A DNA stretch of 64,000 bases from Enterobacter sp. RIT418 (GCF_003057745.1 NZ_QBJD02000001.1:186001-250000); one strand, 5' to 3'; shown: positions 1 through 10,221, numbered from the stretch's first letter. Notes: generated by a model not told the origin, from the sequence alone. Numbers and translations are program-made.

Positions 1-32
1 CCAACGGTTCACTGATCTTCAAAAAGATCTGA
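1..32 (+). CDS. fabF: 3' end of fabF (beta-ketoacyl-ACP synthase II), partial
   Basis: The window opens inside a gene. The last nine codons read NGSLIFKKI and then TGA, which matches the C-terminus of FabF, the elongating condensing enzyme of fatty acid synthesis. In E. coli fabF lies directly upstream of pabC, as here. Only the tail is visible, so the call rests on this peptide and the neighbour. Confidence 0.85.
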   Translation, partial: NGSLIFKKI

Positions 33-54
33 GCCTGACTGCCCGATGGCTATT

Positions 55-82
55 AAAAAGGTCCGCTTGTCGGGCCTTTTTT
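55..82 (+). terminator. Intrinsic terminator after fabF
   Basis: A short GC-rich hairpin (AAAAGGTCCG paired with CGGGCCTTTT) ends in a run of T. It lies between the fabF stop codon and pabC and should separate the fab cluster from the pabC operon. Confidence 0.8.
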
Positions 83-152
83 ATTAAGCCCTGTCTTCTT
101 GTCCGGTGCGTAATATCCTGCCAGACTGATCCTCCACGCATAAGGAGCCACC

Positions 153-962
153 ATGTTTTTAATCAATGGCCTCGAGCAAGATTCGCTGCCTGCGGGCGAC
201 AGGGCGACTCAGTTTGGTGATGGCTGCTTTACCACGGCGCGCATTCTGGACGGCCGCGTATGCCTGCTCGACGCTCATATACGTCGCCTGCAGCTTGCCT
301 GTGAAACCCTGCTGATCCCCTTTACGCATTGGGACACGCTGCGGCGTGAAATGCGCCAGCTTGCGTCCGGGAACCGCCGCGGCGTGCTCAAAACGATCGT
401 CAGCCGCGGCAGCGGTGGTCGCGGCTACAGCGGCGCCAGCTGCGAACACCCTACGCGAATACTGACGGTATCCGCGTATCCAGACCACTACGCGCGCTGG
501 CGCGAAGAGGGCGTAACGCTGACGCTCAGCCCGGTGCGGCTGGGGCGCAATCCGATGCTTGCCGGAATTAAACATCTTAACCGGCTCGAACAGGTGCTAA
601 TTCGTACTCATCTTGAACGGACGGACGCCGATGAGGCGCTGGTTCTTGACAGCGAAGGGTTCATTACGGAATGCTGTGCGGCTAATTTACTCTGGCGGAA
701 GGGGCGTGATGTGTTCACGCCTTCGCTGAAACAGGCCGGGGTGAACGGCATTATGCGCCAGTTTTGTTTGCAGCAGCTGGCACGCTCAGACTTTCGCGTT
801 GTCGAAGTTAGCGCAGGGGAAGAGGCGTTGCGGACGGCCGATGAGGTTGTGGTATGTAACGCGCTGATGCCCGTTGTTCCCGTTCGCGCATACGGCCAGC
901 AGCGCTGGTCCTCGCGCGAGCTGTTTCAGTTTTTAGCCCCGATATGTGAGCAAATCCGATAG
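153..962 (+). CDS. pabC: Aminodeoxychorismate lyase PabC
   Basis: This PLP enzyme converts 4-amino-4-deoxychorismate to p-aminobenzoate plus pyruvate, the last step of PABA synthesis for folate. The 269-residue protein has the usual length. The fold type IV PLP signature is visible, with the likely Schiff-base lysine K140 in [11 protein letters not shown], and the [17 protein letters not shown] segment (about 173-189) lines the cofactor site. The ATG follows an AAGGAG ribosome site. The stop lies two bases before mltG, so pabC-mltG-tmk-holB-ycfH look like one transcription unit, the same order as in E. coli. Confidence 0.97.
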   Translation: MFLINGLEQDSLPAGDRATQFGDGCFTTARILDGRVCLLDAHIRRLQLACETLLIPFTHWDTLRREMRQLASGNRRGVLKTIVSRGSGGRGYSGASCEHPTRILTVSAYPDHYARWREEGVTLTLSPVRLGRNPMLAGIKHLNRLEQVLIRTHLERTDADEALVLDSEGFITECCAANLLWRKGRDVFTPSLKQAGVNGIMRQFCLQQLARSDFRVVEVSAGEEALRTADEVVVCNALMPVVPVRAYGQQRWSSRELFQFLAPICEQIR

Positions 963-964
963 TC

Positions 965-1987
965 ATGAAGAAAATGTTGCGCTTTGTCCTCCTCCTTATT
1001 GTCGCGCTGGGTATTGCTGGCGGAGCGGGAGTCTGGAAGGTTCGTCAGATGGCGAACAGTAAGATCCTGATCAAAGAAGAGACCCTGTTTACGCTGAAAG
1101 CAGGCACCGGGCGCATGGCGCTGGGCGAGCAACTGTATCGCGACAAAATTATTAACCGCCCGCGCGTCCTCCAGTGGCTGCTGCGCGTTGAGCCCGAGCT
1201 GTCCCACTTTAAGGCGGGCACCTATCGTTTTACGCCGGGCATGACCGTCAGAGAGATGCTGCAGCTGCTGGAGAGCGGTAAAGAGGCGCAGTTCCCGCTG
1301 CGCTTTGTGGAAGGCATGCGCTTAAGCGACTACCTGAAACAGCTGCGCGAGGCGCCTTACATCAAACATACCCTGAAGGATGACAGCTATCGGACGGTGG
1401 CTGAGGTGCTGAAATTTGAACATCCTGAGTGGGTGGAAGGCTGGTTCTGGCCGGATACCTGGATGTATACCGCGGGTACGACCGACGCGGCAATTCTGAA
1501 GCGCGCGCACAACAAGATGGTGGCGGCAATCACCTCTGCGTGGGAAGGGCGTGCCGAGGGGCTGCCGTATAAAGATCAAAACCAGTTCGTCACGATGGCA
1601 TCGATAATTGAAAAAGAGACCGCCGTCGCGTCGGAGCGGGACCAGGTCGCCTCGGTGTTTATCAACCGGCTACGCATTGGTATGCGGCTGCAAACCGACC
1701 CAACCGTAATTTACGGAATGGGGGATCGCTATACCGGAAAAATATCCAGAAAAGATCTGGAGACGCCAACCGCATATAATACCTACGTCATCGCTGGCTT
1801 ACCGCCAGGCCCGATTGCGACGCCGAGCGAAGCGTCACTGCGCGCCGCCGCGCATCCGGCCAAAACGCCGTATCTCTATTTTGTCGCCGACGGCAAGGGT
1901 GGGCACACGTTTAATACCAATCTTGCGGGCCACAATCGCTCTGTTCAGGACTATCTGAAGGCACTTAAGGAAAAAAATGCGCAGTAA
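965..1987 (+). CDS. mltG: Endolytic murein transglycosylase MltG
   Basis: MltG (formerly YceG) is an inner-membrane lytic transglycosylase that cleaves nascent glycan strands and acts as a terminase for peptidoglycan polymerisation. The 340-residue protein has one N-terminal membrane segment (about 5-25), then a LysM-like region and the YceG domain. The catalytic glutamate is E218 in IIEKET, followed by a conserved [18 protein letters not shown] segment. It starts two bases after pabC and its end overlaps the tmk start by 11 bases, which implies translational coupling. Confidence 0.97.
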   Translation: MKKMLRFVLLLIVALGIAGGAGVWKVRQMANSKILIKEETLFTLKAGTGRMALGEQLYRDKIINRPRVLQWLLRVEPELSHFKAGTYRFTPGMTVREMLQLLESGKEAQFPLRFVEGMRLSDYLKQLREAPYIKHTLKDDSYRTVAEVLKFEHPEWVEGWFWPDTWMYTAGTTDAAILKRAHNKMVAAITSAWEGRAEGLPYKDQNQFVTMASIIEKETAVASERDQVASVFINRLRIGMRLQTDPTVIYGMGDRYTGKISRKDLETPTAYNTYVIAGLPPGPIATPSEASLRAAAHPAKTPYLYFVADGKGGHTFNTNLAGHNRSVQDYLKALKEKNAQ

Positions 1988-2618
1988 ATACATTGTCATT
2001 GAGGGACTCGAAGGGGCGGGTAAAACCACTGCCCGCAATGTGGTTGTCGACACGCTCAGCGCGCTTGGCGTCGCAGATATGACGTTTACCCGCGAGCCGG
2101 GCGGCACGCAGCTGGCTGAAAAGCTGCGCAGCCTGGTGCTGGATATTAAATCCGTCGGCGACGAGGTGATTGATGACAAAGCGGAAGTGCTGATGTTTTA
2201 TGCCGCGCGCGTGCAGCTGGTTGAAACGGTGATTAAGCCCGCGCTGGCGGAAGGCAAATGGGTGATTGGCGACCGTCACGATCTGTCGACCCAGGCTTAT
2301 CAGGGAGGCGGGCGCGGCATCGACCAGACCTTGCTGGCAACGCTGCGCGATGCGGTTTTAGGGGATTTCCGTCCCGACCTGACGCTCTATCTGGACGTTA
2401 CGCCGGAAGTGGGCCTCAAGCGCGCGCGCGCGCGCGGCGAGCTGGACCGAATTGAACAGGAGTCGTACGACTTCTTTAACCGCACCCGCGCGCGCTATCT
2501 TGAGCTCGCTGAACGGGACGCCTCCATTCGCACCATTGATGCGACCCAGCCGCTGGACGCGGTCACTCTCGCCATTCAGAAAACGGTTCGCCAGTGGTTC
2601 GAGGAGCAACGGGCATGA
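1977..2618 (+). CDS. tmk: Thymidylate kinase
   Basis: Tmk phosphorylates dTMP to dTDP with ATP and is essential for dTTP supply. The 213-residue protein has the P-loop GLEGAGKT at residues 10-17, the [12 protein letters not shown] dTMP-binding region and an arginine-rich LID ([13 protein letters not shown]), as in enterobacterial Tmk. It overlaps the end of mltG, and its stop codon TGA overlaps the ATG of holB (ATGA), typical of a coupled operon. Confidence 0.98.
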   Translation: MRSKYIVIEGLEGAGKTTARNVVVDTLSALGVADMTFTREPGGTQLAEKLRSLVLDIKSVGDEVIDDKAEVLMFYAARVQLVETVIKPALAEGKWVIGDRHDLSTQAYQGGGRGIDQTLLATLRDAVLGDFRPDLTLYLDVTPEVGLKRARARGELDRIEQESYDFFNRTRARYLELAERDASIRTIDATQPLDAVTLAIQKTVRQWFEEQRA

Positions 2619-3619
2619 AATGGTATCCCTGGCTGCGCCCGCACTTTGAACAGCTGATCAACAGCTACCAGGCTGGACGGGGGCATCATGCGTTACTGAT
2701 TCAGGCCCTGCCGGGGATGGGCGACGATGCGCTGATTTACGCCATCACCCGTTTTTTGATGTGTCAGCAGCCGGAAGGGCACAAAAGCTGCGGCAAATGC
2801 CGCGGCTGCCAGCTCATGCAGGCGGGAACTCATCCCGATTACTATACGCTTGAGCCTGAGAAGGGGAAAAACACGCTCGGCATCGATGCGGTGCGCGAGG
2901 TAAGCGAAAAGCTCTATGAGCACGCGCGCCTCGGCGGGGCAAAAGTTGTTTGGCTGAAAGACGCCGCGCAGCTTACCGAAGCGGCGGCGAATGCGCTGCT
3001 TAAAACCCTGGAAGAGCCGCCGGAAAAAACGTGGTTCTTCCTGTCTTGCCGCGAACCCGGTCGTTTACTGGCCACTTTACGCAGCCGCTGTCGCCTCCAC
3101 CACCTTGCAGCGCCGCAGGAAGCATGGGCGTTAGGCTGGCTGCAGAGAGAGGTGACAGTGTCACAGGATGCGGCGCTTTCCGCGCTGCGCCTGTGCAGCG
3201 GTGCGCCCGCCGCGGCGCTCGCCATCCTCCAGCCCGAGCGCTGGTCTCAGCGCGAAGCCCTGTGCCAGGCGGTACAGTCGGCGATTGAAACTCGCGACTG
3301 GCTGAGCCTGCTGTCGGCGCTCAACGGCGAACAGGCTGCGGAGCATCTGCACTGGCTGGCTTCCCTGATGCTGGATGCGCTGAAAATCCAGCAGGGCGCC
3401 ACGCTATTGACCAATATCGACGTTTGGCCGCTGCTGAGCACCCTGGCGAACCACCTGCCGGGCGCCACGCTGCGCGCTATCCTTCATGAGGTGTGCCAAA
3501 GCCGCGAGCAGCTTTTAACCGTAACGGGCCTTAATCGCGAGCTTTTATTAACCGACCGGTTACTGCAAATCGAACATTACCTGCAACCAGGCGTTATTCC
3601 GCCTGCATTCCATCTTTGA
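2615..3619 (+). CDS. holB: DNA polymerase III subunit delta prime
   Basis: HolB is the stator subunit of the clamp loader that places the beta clamp on DNA. I chose the ATG at 2615 rather than the in-frame start at 2594 because it gives [13 protein letters not shown] and 334 residues, the same as E. coli, and forms the ATGA overlap with tmk. The four zinc ligands C50, C59, C62 and C65 are present. The P-loop position reads [10 protein letters not shown], degenerate as expected because delta prime does not bind ATP. The sensor-type LLKTLEEPP segment is conserved. Confidence 0.97.
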   Translation: MKWYPWLRPHFEQLINSYQAGRGHHALLIQALPGMGDDALIYAITRFLMCQQPEGHKSCGKCRGCQLMQAGTHPDYYTLEPEKGKNTLGIDAVREVSEKLYEHARLGGAKVVWLKDAAQLTEAAANALLKTLEEPPEKTWFFLSCREPGRLLATLRSRCRLHHLAAPQEAWALGWLQREVTVSQDAALSALRLCSGAPAAALAILQPERWSQREALCQAVQSAIETRDWLSLLSALNGEQAAEHLHWLASLMLDALKIQQGATLLTNIDVWPLLSTLANHLPGATLRAILHEVCQSREQLLTVTGLNRELLLTDRLLQIEHYLQPGVIPPAFHL

Positions 3620-3629
3620 GAGAGACATT

Positions 3630-4424
3630 ATGTTTTTAGTCGACTCACACTGCCATCTCGATGGCCTGGATTATCAATCCCTGCATAAGGACGTGGACGA
3701 CGTGCTGGCGAAAGCTGCCGCCCGCGACGTGAAGTTTTGCCTGGCCGTAGCCACGACGCTGCCGGGCTATCGCACCATGCGCGAGCTGGTGGGCGTTCGC
3801 GATAACGTGGTCTTCTCCTGCGGCGTGCATCCGCTCAATCAGGACGAAACGTATGACGTGGACGAGCTGCGCCGCCTGGCGGCAGAGGAGGGCGTCGTGG
3901 CGATGGGGGAGACCGGCCTGGACTATTTTTACACGCCGGAAACTAAACCCCTTCAGCAGGCGTCTTTCCGTAACCATATCCGCATTGGCCGCGAGCTGAA
4001 TAAGCCGGTTATCGTTCACACCCGCGATGCGCGCGCCGATACGCTGGCAATCCTTGAGGAAGAAAAGGTGACGGATTGCGGTGGCGTACTACACTGTTTC
4101 ACAGAAGACAGAGAAACGGCGGGTAAGCTGCTTGATTTGGGGTTTTATATCTCTTTTTCGGGGATTGTGACGTTCCGGAATGCTGAACAGCTGCGTGATG
4201 CCGCACGCTATGTACCGCTCGATCGTATCCTGGTGGAGACGGATTCTCCTTATCTGGCACCTGTGCCGCATCGCGGTAAAGAGAATCAGCCGGCCATGAC
4301 GAGAGACGTGGCAGAGTACATGGCCGTTCTGAAGGGCGTAAGCGTGGAAGAACTGGCGCGCACCACAACCGAAAACTTCGCAAATCTGTTCCATATCGAC
4401 CCCGCCCGCCTGCAATCTGTCTGA
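3630..4424 (+). CDS. ycfH: TatD-family metal-dependent hydrolase YcfH
   Basis: This 264-residue TatD-family protein is a putative metal-dependent DNase or phosphoesterase. Metal ligands are visible: DSHCHLD at the N-terminus, GETGLDYFY, HTRDA, LHCF and ETDSPYLAP. It starts ten bases after holB with a GAGAGA ribosome site and is the last gene of the pabC-holB operon. The physiological substrate is not established. The family assignment is secure. Confidence 0.95.
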   Translation: MFLVDSHCHLDGLDYQSLHKDVDDVLAKAAARDVKFCLAVATTLPGYRTMRELVGVRDNVVFSCGVHPLNQDETYDVDELRRLAAEEGVVAMGETGLDYFYTPETKPLQQASFRNHIRIGRELNKPVIVHTRDARADTLAILEEEKVTDCGGVLHCFTEDRETAGKLLDLGFYISFSGIVTFRNAEQLRDAARYVPLDRILVETDSPYLAPVPHRGKENQPAMTRDVAEYMAVLKGVSVEELARTTTENFANLFHIDPARLQSV

Positions 4425-4474
4425 TAGAACTGTTTTTTTTAGGCTCGTAATTAATCCGCAAAGCGAGTAAAGTT

Positions 4475-4507
4475 CACCGCCTCATTTGGGGCGGTGAGGG
4501 TGTTTTT
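4475..4507 (+). terminator. Terminator after ycfH
   Basis: CACCGCC and GGCGGTG form a stem with a short loop, followed by a GGGTGTTTTT tail. It closes the pabC-ycfH operon ahead of the ptsG promoter. Confidence 0.65.
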
Positions 4508-4569
4508 AGACACATCCCGACATGCTTTTTGTAAATAACTGAAAGTTTTTCGACCATCTCAAACTGAAA

Positions 4570-4585
4570 CGTGATAGCCGTCAAA
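4570..4585 (+). promoter_or_regulatory. Probable CRP site of the ptsG promoter
   Basis: The sequence CGTGATAGCCGTCAAA resembles TGTGA-N6-TCACA and sits just upstream of the Mlc-type operator, the arrangement known for E. coli ptsG P1. The right half-site is weak. Confidence 0.6.
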
Positions 4586-4599
4586 CAAACATGGCGTGA

Positions 4600-4625
4600 A
4601 TTATTTTACTCTGTGTAATAAATAA
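4600..4625 (+). promoter_or_regulatory. Mlc operator overlapping the ptsG promoter
   Basis: An AT-rich imperfect palindrome (TTATTTTACT then TGTGTAATAAATAA) is conserved with the E. coli ptsG operator for Mlc, the repressor released when EIICB-Glc is dephosphorylated by glucose transport. The assignment uses remembered E. coli sequence. The palindrome itself is visible. Confidence 0.75.
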
Positions 4626-4697
4626 AGGGCGCTTAGATGTCCTGTCCACGGCGCGGTACTCCCCCCGGGCCAATGCGTGAAAGCGTAAAAAAAGCAC

Positions 4698-4724
4698 AAA
4701 TACTCAGGAGCACTCTCAATTATG
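4698..4724 (+). promoter_or_regulatory. SgrS-pairing region at the ptsG ribosome site
   Basis: The leader ACTCAGGAGCACTCTCAAT directly before the ATG is conserved with the E. coli segment that base-pairs with the small RNA SgrS under glucose-phosphate stress. AGGAG is also the ribosome site, so pairing would block initiation. The sgrS gene itself is not in the window. Confidence 0.65.
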
Positions 4725-6155
4725 TTTAAGAATGCATTTGCTAACCTGCAAAAGGTCGGTAAATCGCTGATGCTGCCAGTATCCGTACTGCCTATCGCAG
4801 GTATCCTGCTGGGTGTCGGTTCTGCTAACTTCAGCTGGCTGCCAGCCGTAGTTTCCCACGTGATGGCCGAAGCAGGCGGTTCTGTTTTTGCTAACATGCC
4901 GCTGATCTTCGCTATCGGTGTTGCTCTGGGCTTCACCAATAACGACGGTGTATCTGCTCTGGCCGCCGTTGTGGCTTACGGCATCATGGTGAAAACCATG
5001 GCTGTGGTTGCGCCGCTGGTTCTGCATTTACCGGCTGAAGAGATCGCAGCGAAACACCTGGCAGATACCGGTGTTCTCGGCGGTATCATCTCCGGTGCGA
5101 TTGCCGCCTATATGTTTAACCGCTTCTATCGCATCAAGCTGCCTGAGTATCTGGGCTTCTTCGCGGGCAAGCGTTTCGTACCGATCATCTCTGGTTTGGC
5201 GGCTATCTTCACTGGCGTGATCCTGTCCTTTATCTGGCCACCAATCGGTACTGCTATCCAGACCTTCTCTCAGTGGGCTGCTTACCAGAACCCGGTTGTC
5301 GCGTTCGGTATCTACGGCTTCATCGAGCGCTGCCTGGTGCCGTTCGGCCTGCACCATATCTGGAACGTTCCATTCCAGATGCAGATTGGTGAGTACACCA
5401 ACGCAGCAGGTCAGGTGTTCCACGGTGATATCCCACGCTACATGGCAGGCGACCCAACTGCGGGCAAACTGTCCGGTGGCTTCCTGTTCAAAATGTACGG
5501 CCTGCCAGCCGCTGCGATTGCAATCTGGCACTCTGCTAAACCAGAGAACCGTGCAAAAGTGGGCGGTATCATGATCTCCGCAGCGCTGACCTCGTTCCTG
5601 ACCGGTATCACCGAGCCGATCGAGTTCTCCTTCATGTTCGTTGCGCCGATCCTGTACGTTATCCATGCCATTCTGGCTGGTCTGGCATTCCCAATCTGTA
5701 TTCTGCTGGGTATGCGTGACGGTACGTCCTTCTCCCACGGCCTGATCGACTTTATCGTTCTGTCCGGTAACAGCAGCAAGCTGTGGCTGTTCCCAATCGT
5801 GGGTATTTGCTACGCGATCGTCTACTACACCATCTTCCGCGTGCTGATCAAAGCGCTGGATCTGAAAACTCCGGGTCGTGAAGATGCGTCAGAAGACGCC
5901 AAAGCGACCGCGACCAGCGAAATGGCTCCGGCTCTGGTTGCCGCGTTTGGCGGTAAAGAAAACATCACCAACCTGGATGCATGTATCACACGTCTGCGTG
6001 TGAGCGTTGCAGACGTAGCGAAAGTCGATCAGCCTGGTCTGAAGAAACTCGGTGCGGCAGGCGTGGTTGTTGCTGGTTCAGGCGTTCAGGCTATCTTCGG
6101 GACTAAGTCCGATAACCTGAAAACCGAAATGGATGAGTACATCCGCAACAGCTAA
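4722..6155 (+). CDS. ptsG: PTS glucose transporter EIICB-Glc
   Basis: PtsG imports glucose and phosphorylates it to glucose-6-phosphate, taking phosphate from EIIA-Glc (Crr). The 477-residue protein has an N-terminal multi-spanning EIIC domain (about 1-385), a short linker and a C-terminal EIIB domain. The phosphorylated cysteine is C421 in [10 protein letters not shown], the E. coli position. Upstream lie the CRP, Mlc and SgrS elements annotated separately. The gene is monocistronic, bounded by terminators on both sides. Codon usage is strongly biased to preferred codons, fitting a highly expressed gene. Confidence 0.99.
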   Translation: MFKNAFANLQKVGKSLMLPVSVLPIAGILLGVGSANFSWLPAVVSHVMAEAGGSVFANMPLIFAIGVALGFTNNDGVSALAAVVAYGIMVKTMAVVAPLVLHLPAEEIAAKHLADTGVLGGIISGAIAAYMFNRFYRIKLPEYLGFFAGKRFVPIISGLAAIFTGVILSFIWPPIGTAIQTFSQWAAYQNPVVAFGIYGFIERCLVPFGLHHIWNVPFQMQIGEYTNAAGQVFHGDIPRYMAGDPTAGKLSGGFLFKMYGLPAAAIAIWHSAKPENRAKVGGIMISAALTSFLTGITEPIEFSFMFVAPILYVIHAILAGLAFPICILLGMRDGTSFSHGLIDFIVLSGNSSKLWLFPIVGICYAIVYYTIFRVLIKALDLKTPGREDASEDAKATATSEMAPALVAAFGGKENITNLDACITRLRVSVADVAKVDQPGLKKLGAAGVVVAGSGVQAIFGTKSDNLKTEMDEYIRNS

Positions 6156-6175
6156 GTTGTGATGTGGGGAGACTA

Positions 6176-6202
6176 AGGCAGCCGAATGGCTGCCTTTTTT
6201 AC
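6176..6202 (+). terminator. Intrinsic terminator of ptsG
   Basis: AAGGCAGCC and GGCTGCCTT form a stem with a GAAT loop, followed by a T run. Confidence 0.85.
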
Positions 6203-6222
6203 GCCTGGTGTTTAGAGGACAT

Positions 6223-6251
6223 AAAAAAGGGAGCCTAATGGCTCCCTTTTT
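6223..6251. terminator. Bidirectional terminator between ptsG and fhuE
   Basis: AAAAAGGGAGCC and GGCTCCCTTTTT form a symmetric hairpin with A and T runs on both sides. It can stop fhuE transcription from the minus strand and back up the ptsG terminator. Confidence 0.85.
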
Positions 6252-6264
6252 CGCACACAGAATC

Positions 6265-8484
6265 TTAGAAACTGTAGCTTCCGCTTACCGAGAAGTTACG
6301 CGGTGCGCCGTAGACGCCGTACGTGCCCAGGTAATCGTAGTACTCTTTGTCGAAGACGTTATTCAGGTTGCCCTGTACCGCAAAGTTTTTGGTGACCTGA
6401 TAGCGGGTAAACAGATCGATGACGGTATAACCGTTTTGCGTGATGTGGCTAATGCCGTCAGGGCCCGGCGTTTCAAAATCATACCAGGTTTTATTCTGCC
6501 AGCGCGCGCCGCCGCCAACCGTGACCTCAGGCAGCATCGGCAGCTGGTAGCGGGTAAACAGCTTCAGCGTTGTGCGAGGCTGCTGCGGGTTCACCGCGTT
6601 GCCGTCCTCATCTTCCGCAACGTAGCGGCTGCCGCCGAAGGTCAGCTGCCAGTTGTCGGTCAACGCGCCGTTCAGCTCAAACTCCACGCCTTTGCTCACG
6701 GTTCCGTCTATTGACTTATAGGCGCTTTGGCCGCCGGAGCCAGGAATCGTCATACCGGTGTTCACCGCGACGTTATCCTGCTCAATGCGGAAGACCGACA
6801 GGCTGGCGGTCAGGCGGGTGTTAAACCAGTCGCCCTTCACGCCGGCCTCGTAGCTTTTCCCGGTCGTTGGATCGATAAACTTGCTGTTGATATCGCGCTG
6901 GCCGGAAGGCTGGAAAATCGAGGTATAGCTCGCGTATACCGACCACGTATCGTCGATATCGTAAATCAGCCCGGCGTAAGGCGTAACGTCATCAAACTTC
7001 GCGTTGCGGATTTCGTCGGGCTTACGCTCCAGATTGTATTTGGCGCTCCACTCGGTGTAGCGCGCGCCCAGAATCAGGTGAAGCGGGTCGGCCAGGGAGA
7101 GGCGCGTGGCGGCGTAGACTGACTTCTGACGAATCACGTCGCGCTGGTAAAGTGCAAAATCAGACCACGTTGGATCGGCCAGTTTTCCGGTGTAATCATA
7201 AATACTGCCTACGTCCATCAGGCCGTAATTATCGTTGACCGGGTAGGAATTATCATAGTTGTTGCGCTGACGGCTGTAGCTGCCGCCCAGCATCAGCTCG
7301 TGCTGACGGCCCAGAAGATCGTAGCCACCGCGAACAAACGCATCTACGGAGTCCTGCTTGCGCTGGCCTCTGTTCCAGCCGCCCCACGCGCCCTGGAAGC
7401 TGGCGGCATCGTACAGGCCGGTCGTCTTGTCCGGATAGCCGTCGATGTACATCAGCTTGCTGTCGAAGTTGGTTTCCGCATGCATGGCGTTCACCTTTGC
7501 TTCCCAGCCGTTGTCGAACCGCTGGGTCAGATTCGCAAAGACTTTGGTGGAATCCTGATTCGAATAGGTCCAGTCGGCGGCGGTATTAAACCCGCGGCGG
7601 AAGTGCGTTTTGCTGCCGTCGCTGAACAGGGAAGGGAAGCCGCCCCAGGTCGGGCTGTCTTCCTCGCTCTCCTGATAATCGTAACCGAGGGAGAGCGTGG
7701 TTGAGTCGGTCAAATCCGCATCAACCACGCCGTAGACGAACTTTTTACGGTAGTGGTTTCGCTCAACCCAGGAATCTCTGTCCTCATAGCCCGTAATCAC
7801 GCGTCCGCGCACCTTGCCGGACTCGGTAAGCGGAGCCTGAAGATCGAGCACGTAGCGCTGCTTGTCCCAGCTGCCGTAGGTGGCAGAAACCGAGCCCTTA
7901 AATGCTTTACTGTCCGCATGCTTGCGCACCATGTTGACGTAAGCGGAAGGATTCCCCGTCCCGCTCATCAACCCTGCCGCGCCGCGGACCACCTCTATCT
8001 TGTCGAAGATCGCCGTATCGCCTGCGGTATCACCGAAATTCCAGCGGTTGTCGAGGAAGGTCGGCATGTCTTCGTAGGCGAAGTTGCTGATAAAGAAACC
8101 GCGCGCGTAGAAATTCGTGCGGCTGGTATCGATGCGGGAAGCGCTCACCCCGGTGGTGTTATCCAGCACCTGGCCGATGGTATTCAGCGCCTGGTCCTGC
8201 ATACGCTGCTGGCTGATGACGCTAACGGACTGCGGAATATCGCGCGGTACGAGCAGCAGCTTGGTCCCGGTGGTGGTGGTTTTTACGCTATAGTCCCGAT
8301 CTTGATCGGCAGGCGGTTCCTGTGCGTTGTCAAAACCACCGTCAACGACGAGGGTATCTTCCGTCTCTGCGGCGGCGAAACTTACGGTTGGCGTCAATGC
8401 CATAGCAATGCAGGCGGCCAGCAACGAAGGCGTTGCGGCAGGCTGGCGTTGCCCATCCCTGGTAAGATTAATGAAAGACATCAT
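6265..8484 (-). CDS. fhuE: FhuE-type TonB-dependent siderophore receptor
   Basis: FhuE is the outer-membrane receptor for ferric coprogen, ferrioxamine B and rhodotorulic acid, energised by TonB-ExbBD. The mature protein should follow a signal peptide ending near SFAAA. A TonB box-like ETEDTLVVDG is followed by a plug domain with IPQSVSVISQQRMQDQALNTIG and EVVRGAAGLMSGTGNPSA, then a 22-strand barrel ending in aromatic SYSF. It is about 739 residues, slightly longer than the E. coli protein. The start is ATG at 8484 or 8481; an in-frame TTG at 8487 lies just upstream. AAGGG on the minus strand serves as ribosome site. Substrate is inferred from similarity to FhuE. Confidence 0.92.
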   Translation of the reverse strand: MMSFINLTRDGQRQPAATPSLLAACIAMALTPTVSFAAAETEDTLVVDGGFDNAQEPPADQDRDYSVKTTTTGTKLLLVPRDIPQSVSVISQQRMQDQALNTIGQVLDNTTGVSASRIDTSRTNFYARGFFISNFAYEDMPTFLDNRWNFGDTAGDTAIFDKIEVVRGAAGLMSGTGNPSAYVNMVRKHADSKAFKGSVSATYGSWDKQRYVLDLQAPLTESGKVRGRVITGYEDRDSWVERNHYRKKFVYGVVDADLTDSTTLSLGYDYQESEEDSPTWGGFPSLFSDGSKTHFRRGFNTAADWTYSNQDSTKVFANLTQRFDNGWEAKVNAMHAETNFDSKLMYIDGYPDKTTGLYDAASFQGAWGGWNRGQRKQDSVDAFVRGGYDLLGRQHELMLGGSYSRQRNNYDNSYPVNDNYGLMDVGSIYDYTGKLADPTWSDFALYQRDVIRQKSVYAATRLSLADPLHLILGARYTEWSAKYNLERKPDEIRNAKFDDVTPYAGLIYDIDDTWSVYASYTSIFQPSGQRDINSKFIDPTTGKSYEAGVKGDWFNTRLTASLSVFRIEQDNVAVNTGMTIPGSGGQSAYKSIDGTVSKGVEFELNGALTDNWQLTFGGSRYVAEDEDGNAVNPQQPRTTLKLFTRYQLPMLPEVTVGGGARWQNKTWYDFETPGPDGISHITQNGYTVIDLFTRYQVTKNFAVQGNLNNVFDKEYYDYLGTYGVYGAPRNFSVSGSYSF

Positions 8485-8556
8485 CAAACCCTTAATGAAT
8501 GGAGAGCGTGGTGTGCGTCAGTCCCGAGGAGACGGGCTGCCGTCGTTTTCTATGTT

Positions 8557-8586
8557 GAAAATGCGCATGAAAATGCAAATGCGAAA
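8557..8586 (-). promoter_or_regulatory. Candidate Fur-binding region upstream of fhuE
   Basis: Read on the minus strand, this stretch contains three overlapping GCATTT-like hexamers with an inverted partner (GCATTTGCATTTTCATGC). This suits the hexamer-repeat model of Fur boxes and lies about 75-100 bases upstream of fhuE. The match to GATAATGATAATCATTATC is only partial. Confidence 0.4.
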
Positions 8587-8833
8587 TATACGCATTGAGA
8601 TTGGCGCTGTAAACAGATGTTTCGGATGTAACTGAAATAATGTTTCAGCGGGTTTAGCCGCCCGGCAGGTCACTATCCAGCCAGCGGGAAGGAGATAAGG
8701 AAAGAAATCACGGGATAAGGTTGAAAGGACAGGAGAAAGTCGCTCATACTCTTCTATCGCGCCGCGCGATCGCAGTGACAATCTGTATCGCGAGGAACGC
8801 GCTACGCCAGCTTAAACAAAAAAGGAAAAGGTC

Positions 8834-9193
8834 ATGGCTGAAGAAACGATTTTTAGTAAAATTATTCGCCGCGAAATCCCGTCTGATATCGTCTATCAGG
8901 ATGAGCTGGTCACGGCTTTCCGGGATATTTCTCCTCAGGCGCCGACGCACATCCTCATCATTCCTAATATTCTGATTCCTACCGTAAATGACGTAAAAAC
9001 CGAGCATGAAGTCGCTTTAGGCCGTATGCTGACGGTAGCAGCGAAAATTGCAGAGCAGGAAGGGATTGCTGAAGACGGCTATCGTCTGATCATGAACTGC
9101 AATCGCCACGGTGGTCAGGAAGTTTATCATATTCACATGCATCTGCTTGGCGGCCGCCCGCTGGGACCGATGCTGGCGCATAAAGGTCTTTGA
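8834..9193 (+). CDS. hinT: HIT-family purine nucleoside phosphoramidase
   Basis: HinT hydrolyses adenosine 5'-phosphoramidates and lysyl-AMP. The 119-residue protein has the HIT motif [11 protein letters not shown] near the C-terminus, with the histidine triad that includes the nucleophile. The ribosome site AAAGGAAAAGG precedes the ATG. It is the first gene of a tight cluster hinT-ycfL-lpoB-thiK-nagZ-ycfP, the E. coli order. The next gene starts two bases after its stop. Confidence 0.97.
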   Translation: MAEETIFSKIIRREIPSDIVYQDELVTAFRDISPQAPTHILIIPNILIPTVNDVKTEHEVALGRMLTVAAKIAEQEGIAEDGYRLIMNCNRHGGQEVYHIHMHLLGGRPLGPMLAHKGL

Positions 9194-9194
9194 C

Positions 9195-9569
9195 ATGTTG
9201 AAAGGGTGTAGTGCTGCGCTGATATTGACGCTCGTTCTCGCGGGATGCAGTTCGCGTCCGGCGATACCGGTCAGCGACGAACAGACGCTGGTGATGGAGT
9301 CCTCCGTGCTAGCCGCTGGCATTACGGCAGGAGAACCTTCGCTCACCTTAAGTGAAATCCAGTCTTCTGCTTCCTCTACGCTCTTTAATGAAAGACACGA
9401 GCCGGTAACGGTCCATTACCGTTTCTACTGGTATGACGTTAGAGGTCTTGAAATGCACCCGCTGGAAGCGCCGCGAAGCATCACTATTCCGGCAAGATCG
9501 TCGGTGACGCTTTACGGCAGCGCCAGCTATCTGGGTGCGCATAAGGTGAGACTTTATCTTTATCTCTAA
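9195..9569 (+). CDS. ycfL: YcfL-family lipoprotein
   Basis: This is a predicted outer-membrane lipoprotein of 124 residues. I chose the ATG at 9195, two bases after hinT, because it gives MLKGCSAALILTLVLAGC, a signal peptide with lipobox LAGC and lipidated C18. The rest is a compact beta-rich domain of the DUF1425 type, including FYWYDVRGLEM. The function is unknown. It lies beside lpoB, which also encodes a lipoprotein. Confidence 0.9.
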   Translation: MLKGCSAALILTLVLAGCSSRPAIPVSDEQTLVMESSVLAAGITAGEPSLTLSEIQSSASSTLFNERHEPVTVHYRFYWYDVRGLEMHPLEAPRSITIPARSSVTLYGSASYLGAHKVRLYLYL

Positions 9570-9579
9570 GGGGTGAACC

Positions 9580-10221
9580 TTGATTAAAAATGTGAGCCGC
9601 TATGCGCTCGTGACGGCATTTGCTCTTTTTCTGGCCGGGTGTGTGACCCGAACCGAGCAGCCTGCACCTGTTGAAGAAGCGAAGCCAGGCACTGAACAAC
9701 CGACGCAGCCGACTGAACCGGTTCCGACGGTGCCTTCCGTGCCGACGATCCCGGCGCAGCCGGGTCCGATTGAGCACCCGGACGCACAGCCGACGCCGCG
9801 CGTTCGCCACTACGACTGGAATGGCGCCATGCAGCCGATGGTCGGCAAAATGCTTCAGGCCGAAGGCGTTACGCCAGGAGGCGTGCTGCTGGTCGATAGC
9901 GTCAATAACCGTACCAACGGTTCACTGAACGCGGGCGAAGCGACCGAAACGCTGCGCAACGCGCTGGCCAATAACGGCAAGTTTACGCTGGTCTCTTCCC
10001 AGCAGCTGGCCGTTGCGAAGCAGCAGCTTGGCCTGTCGCCGCAGGACAGCCTCGGCTCGCGCAGCAAAGCAATCGGCATTGCCCGCAACGTTGGCGCGCA
10101 GTACGTGCTCTATTCAAATGCTACCGGCAACGTCAACACGCCAGCGCTGCAAATGCAGCTGATGCTGGTGCAGACGGGCGAGATTATCTGGTCAGGTAAA
10201 GGTGCGGTTTCGCAACAATAA
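9580..10221 (+). CDS. lpoB: Penicillin-binding protein activator LpoB
   Basis: LpoB is an outer-membrane lipoprotein that spans the periplasm and stimulates PBP1b (MrcB). The 213-residue protein starts with TTG, preceded by AAGGGG with good spacing. The lipobox LAGC puts the lipidated cysteine at C21. A proline- and glutamate-rich flexible linker (about 25-70) follows, then the globular activator domain with [15 protein letters not shown]. Its end overlaps thiK by 20 bases. Confidence 0.96.
   Translation: MIKNVSRYALVTAFALFLAGCVTRTEQPAPVEEAKPGTEQPTQPTEPVPTVPSVPTIPAQPGPIEHPDAQPTPRVRHYDWNGAMQPMVGKMLQAEGVTPGGVLLVDSVNNRTNGSLNAGEATETLRNALANNGKFTLVSSQQLAVAKQQLGLSPQDSLGSRSKAIGIARNVGAQYVLYSNATGNVNTPALQMQLMLVQTGEIIWSGKGAVSQQ

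Noticed and set aside
5028-5738. A 236-codon frame antisense to ptsG
   Set aside because: It reflects ptsG codon bias read backwards and has no independent support.
7753-8598. A 281-codon plus-strand frame inside fhuE
   Set aside because: It is antisense to a well-supported receptor gene, with no domain of its own.
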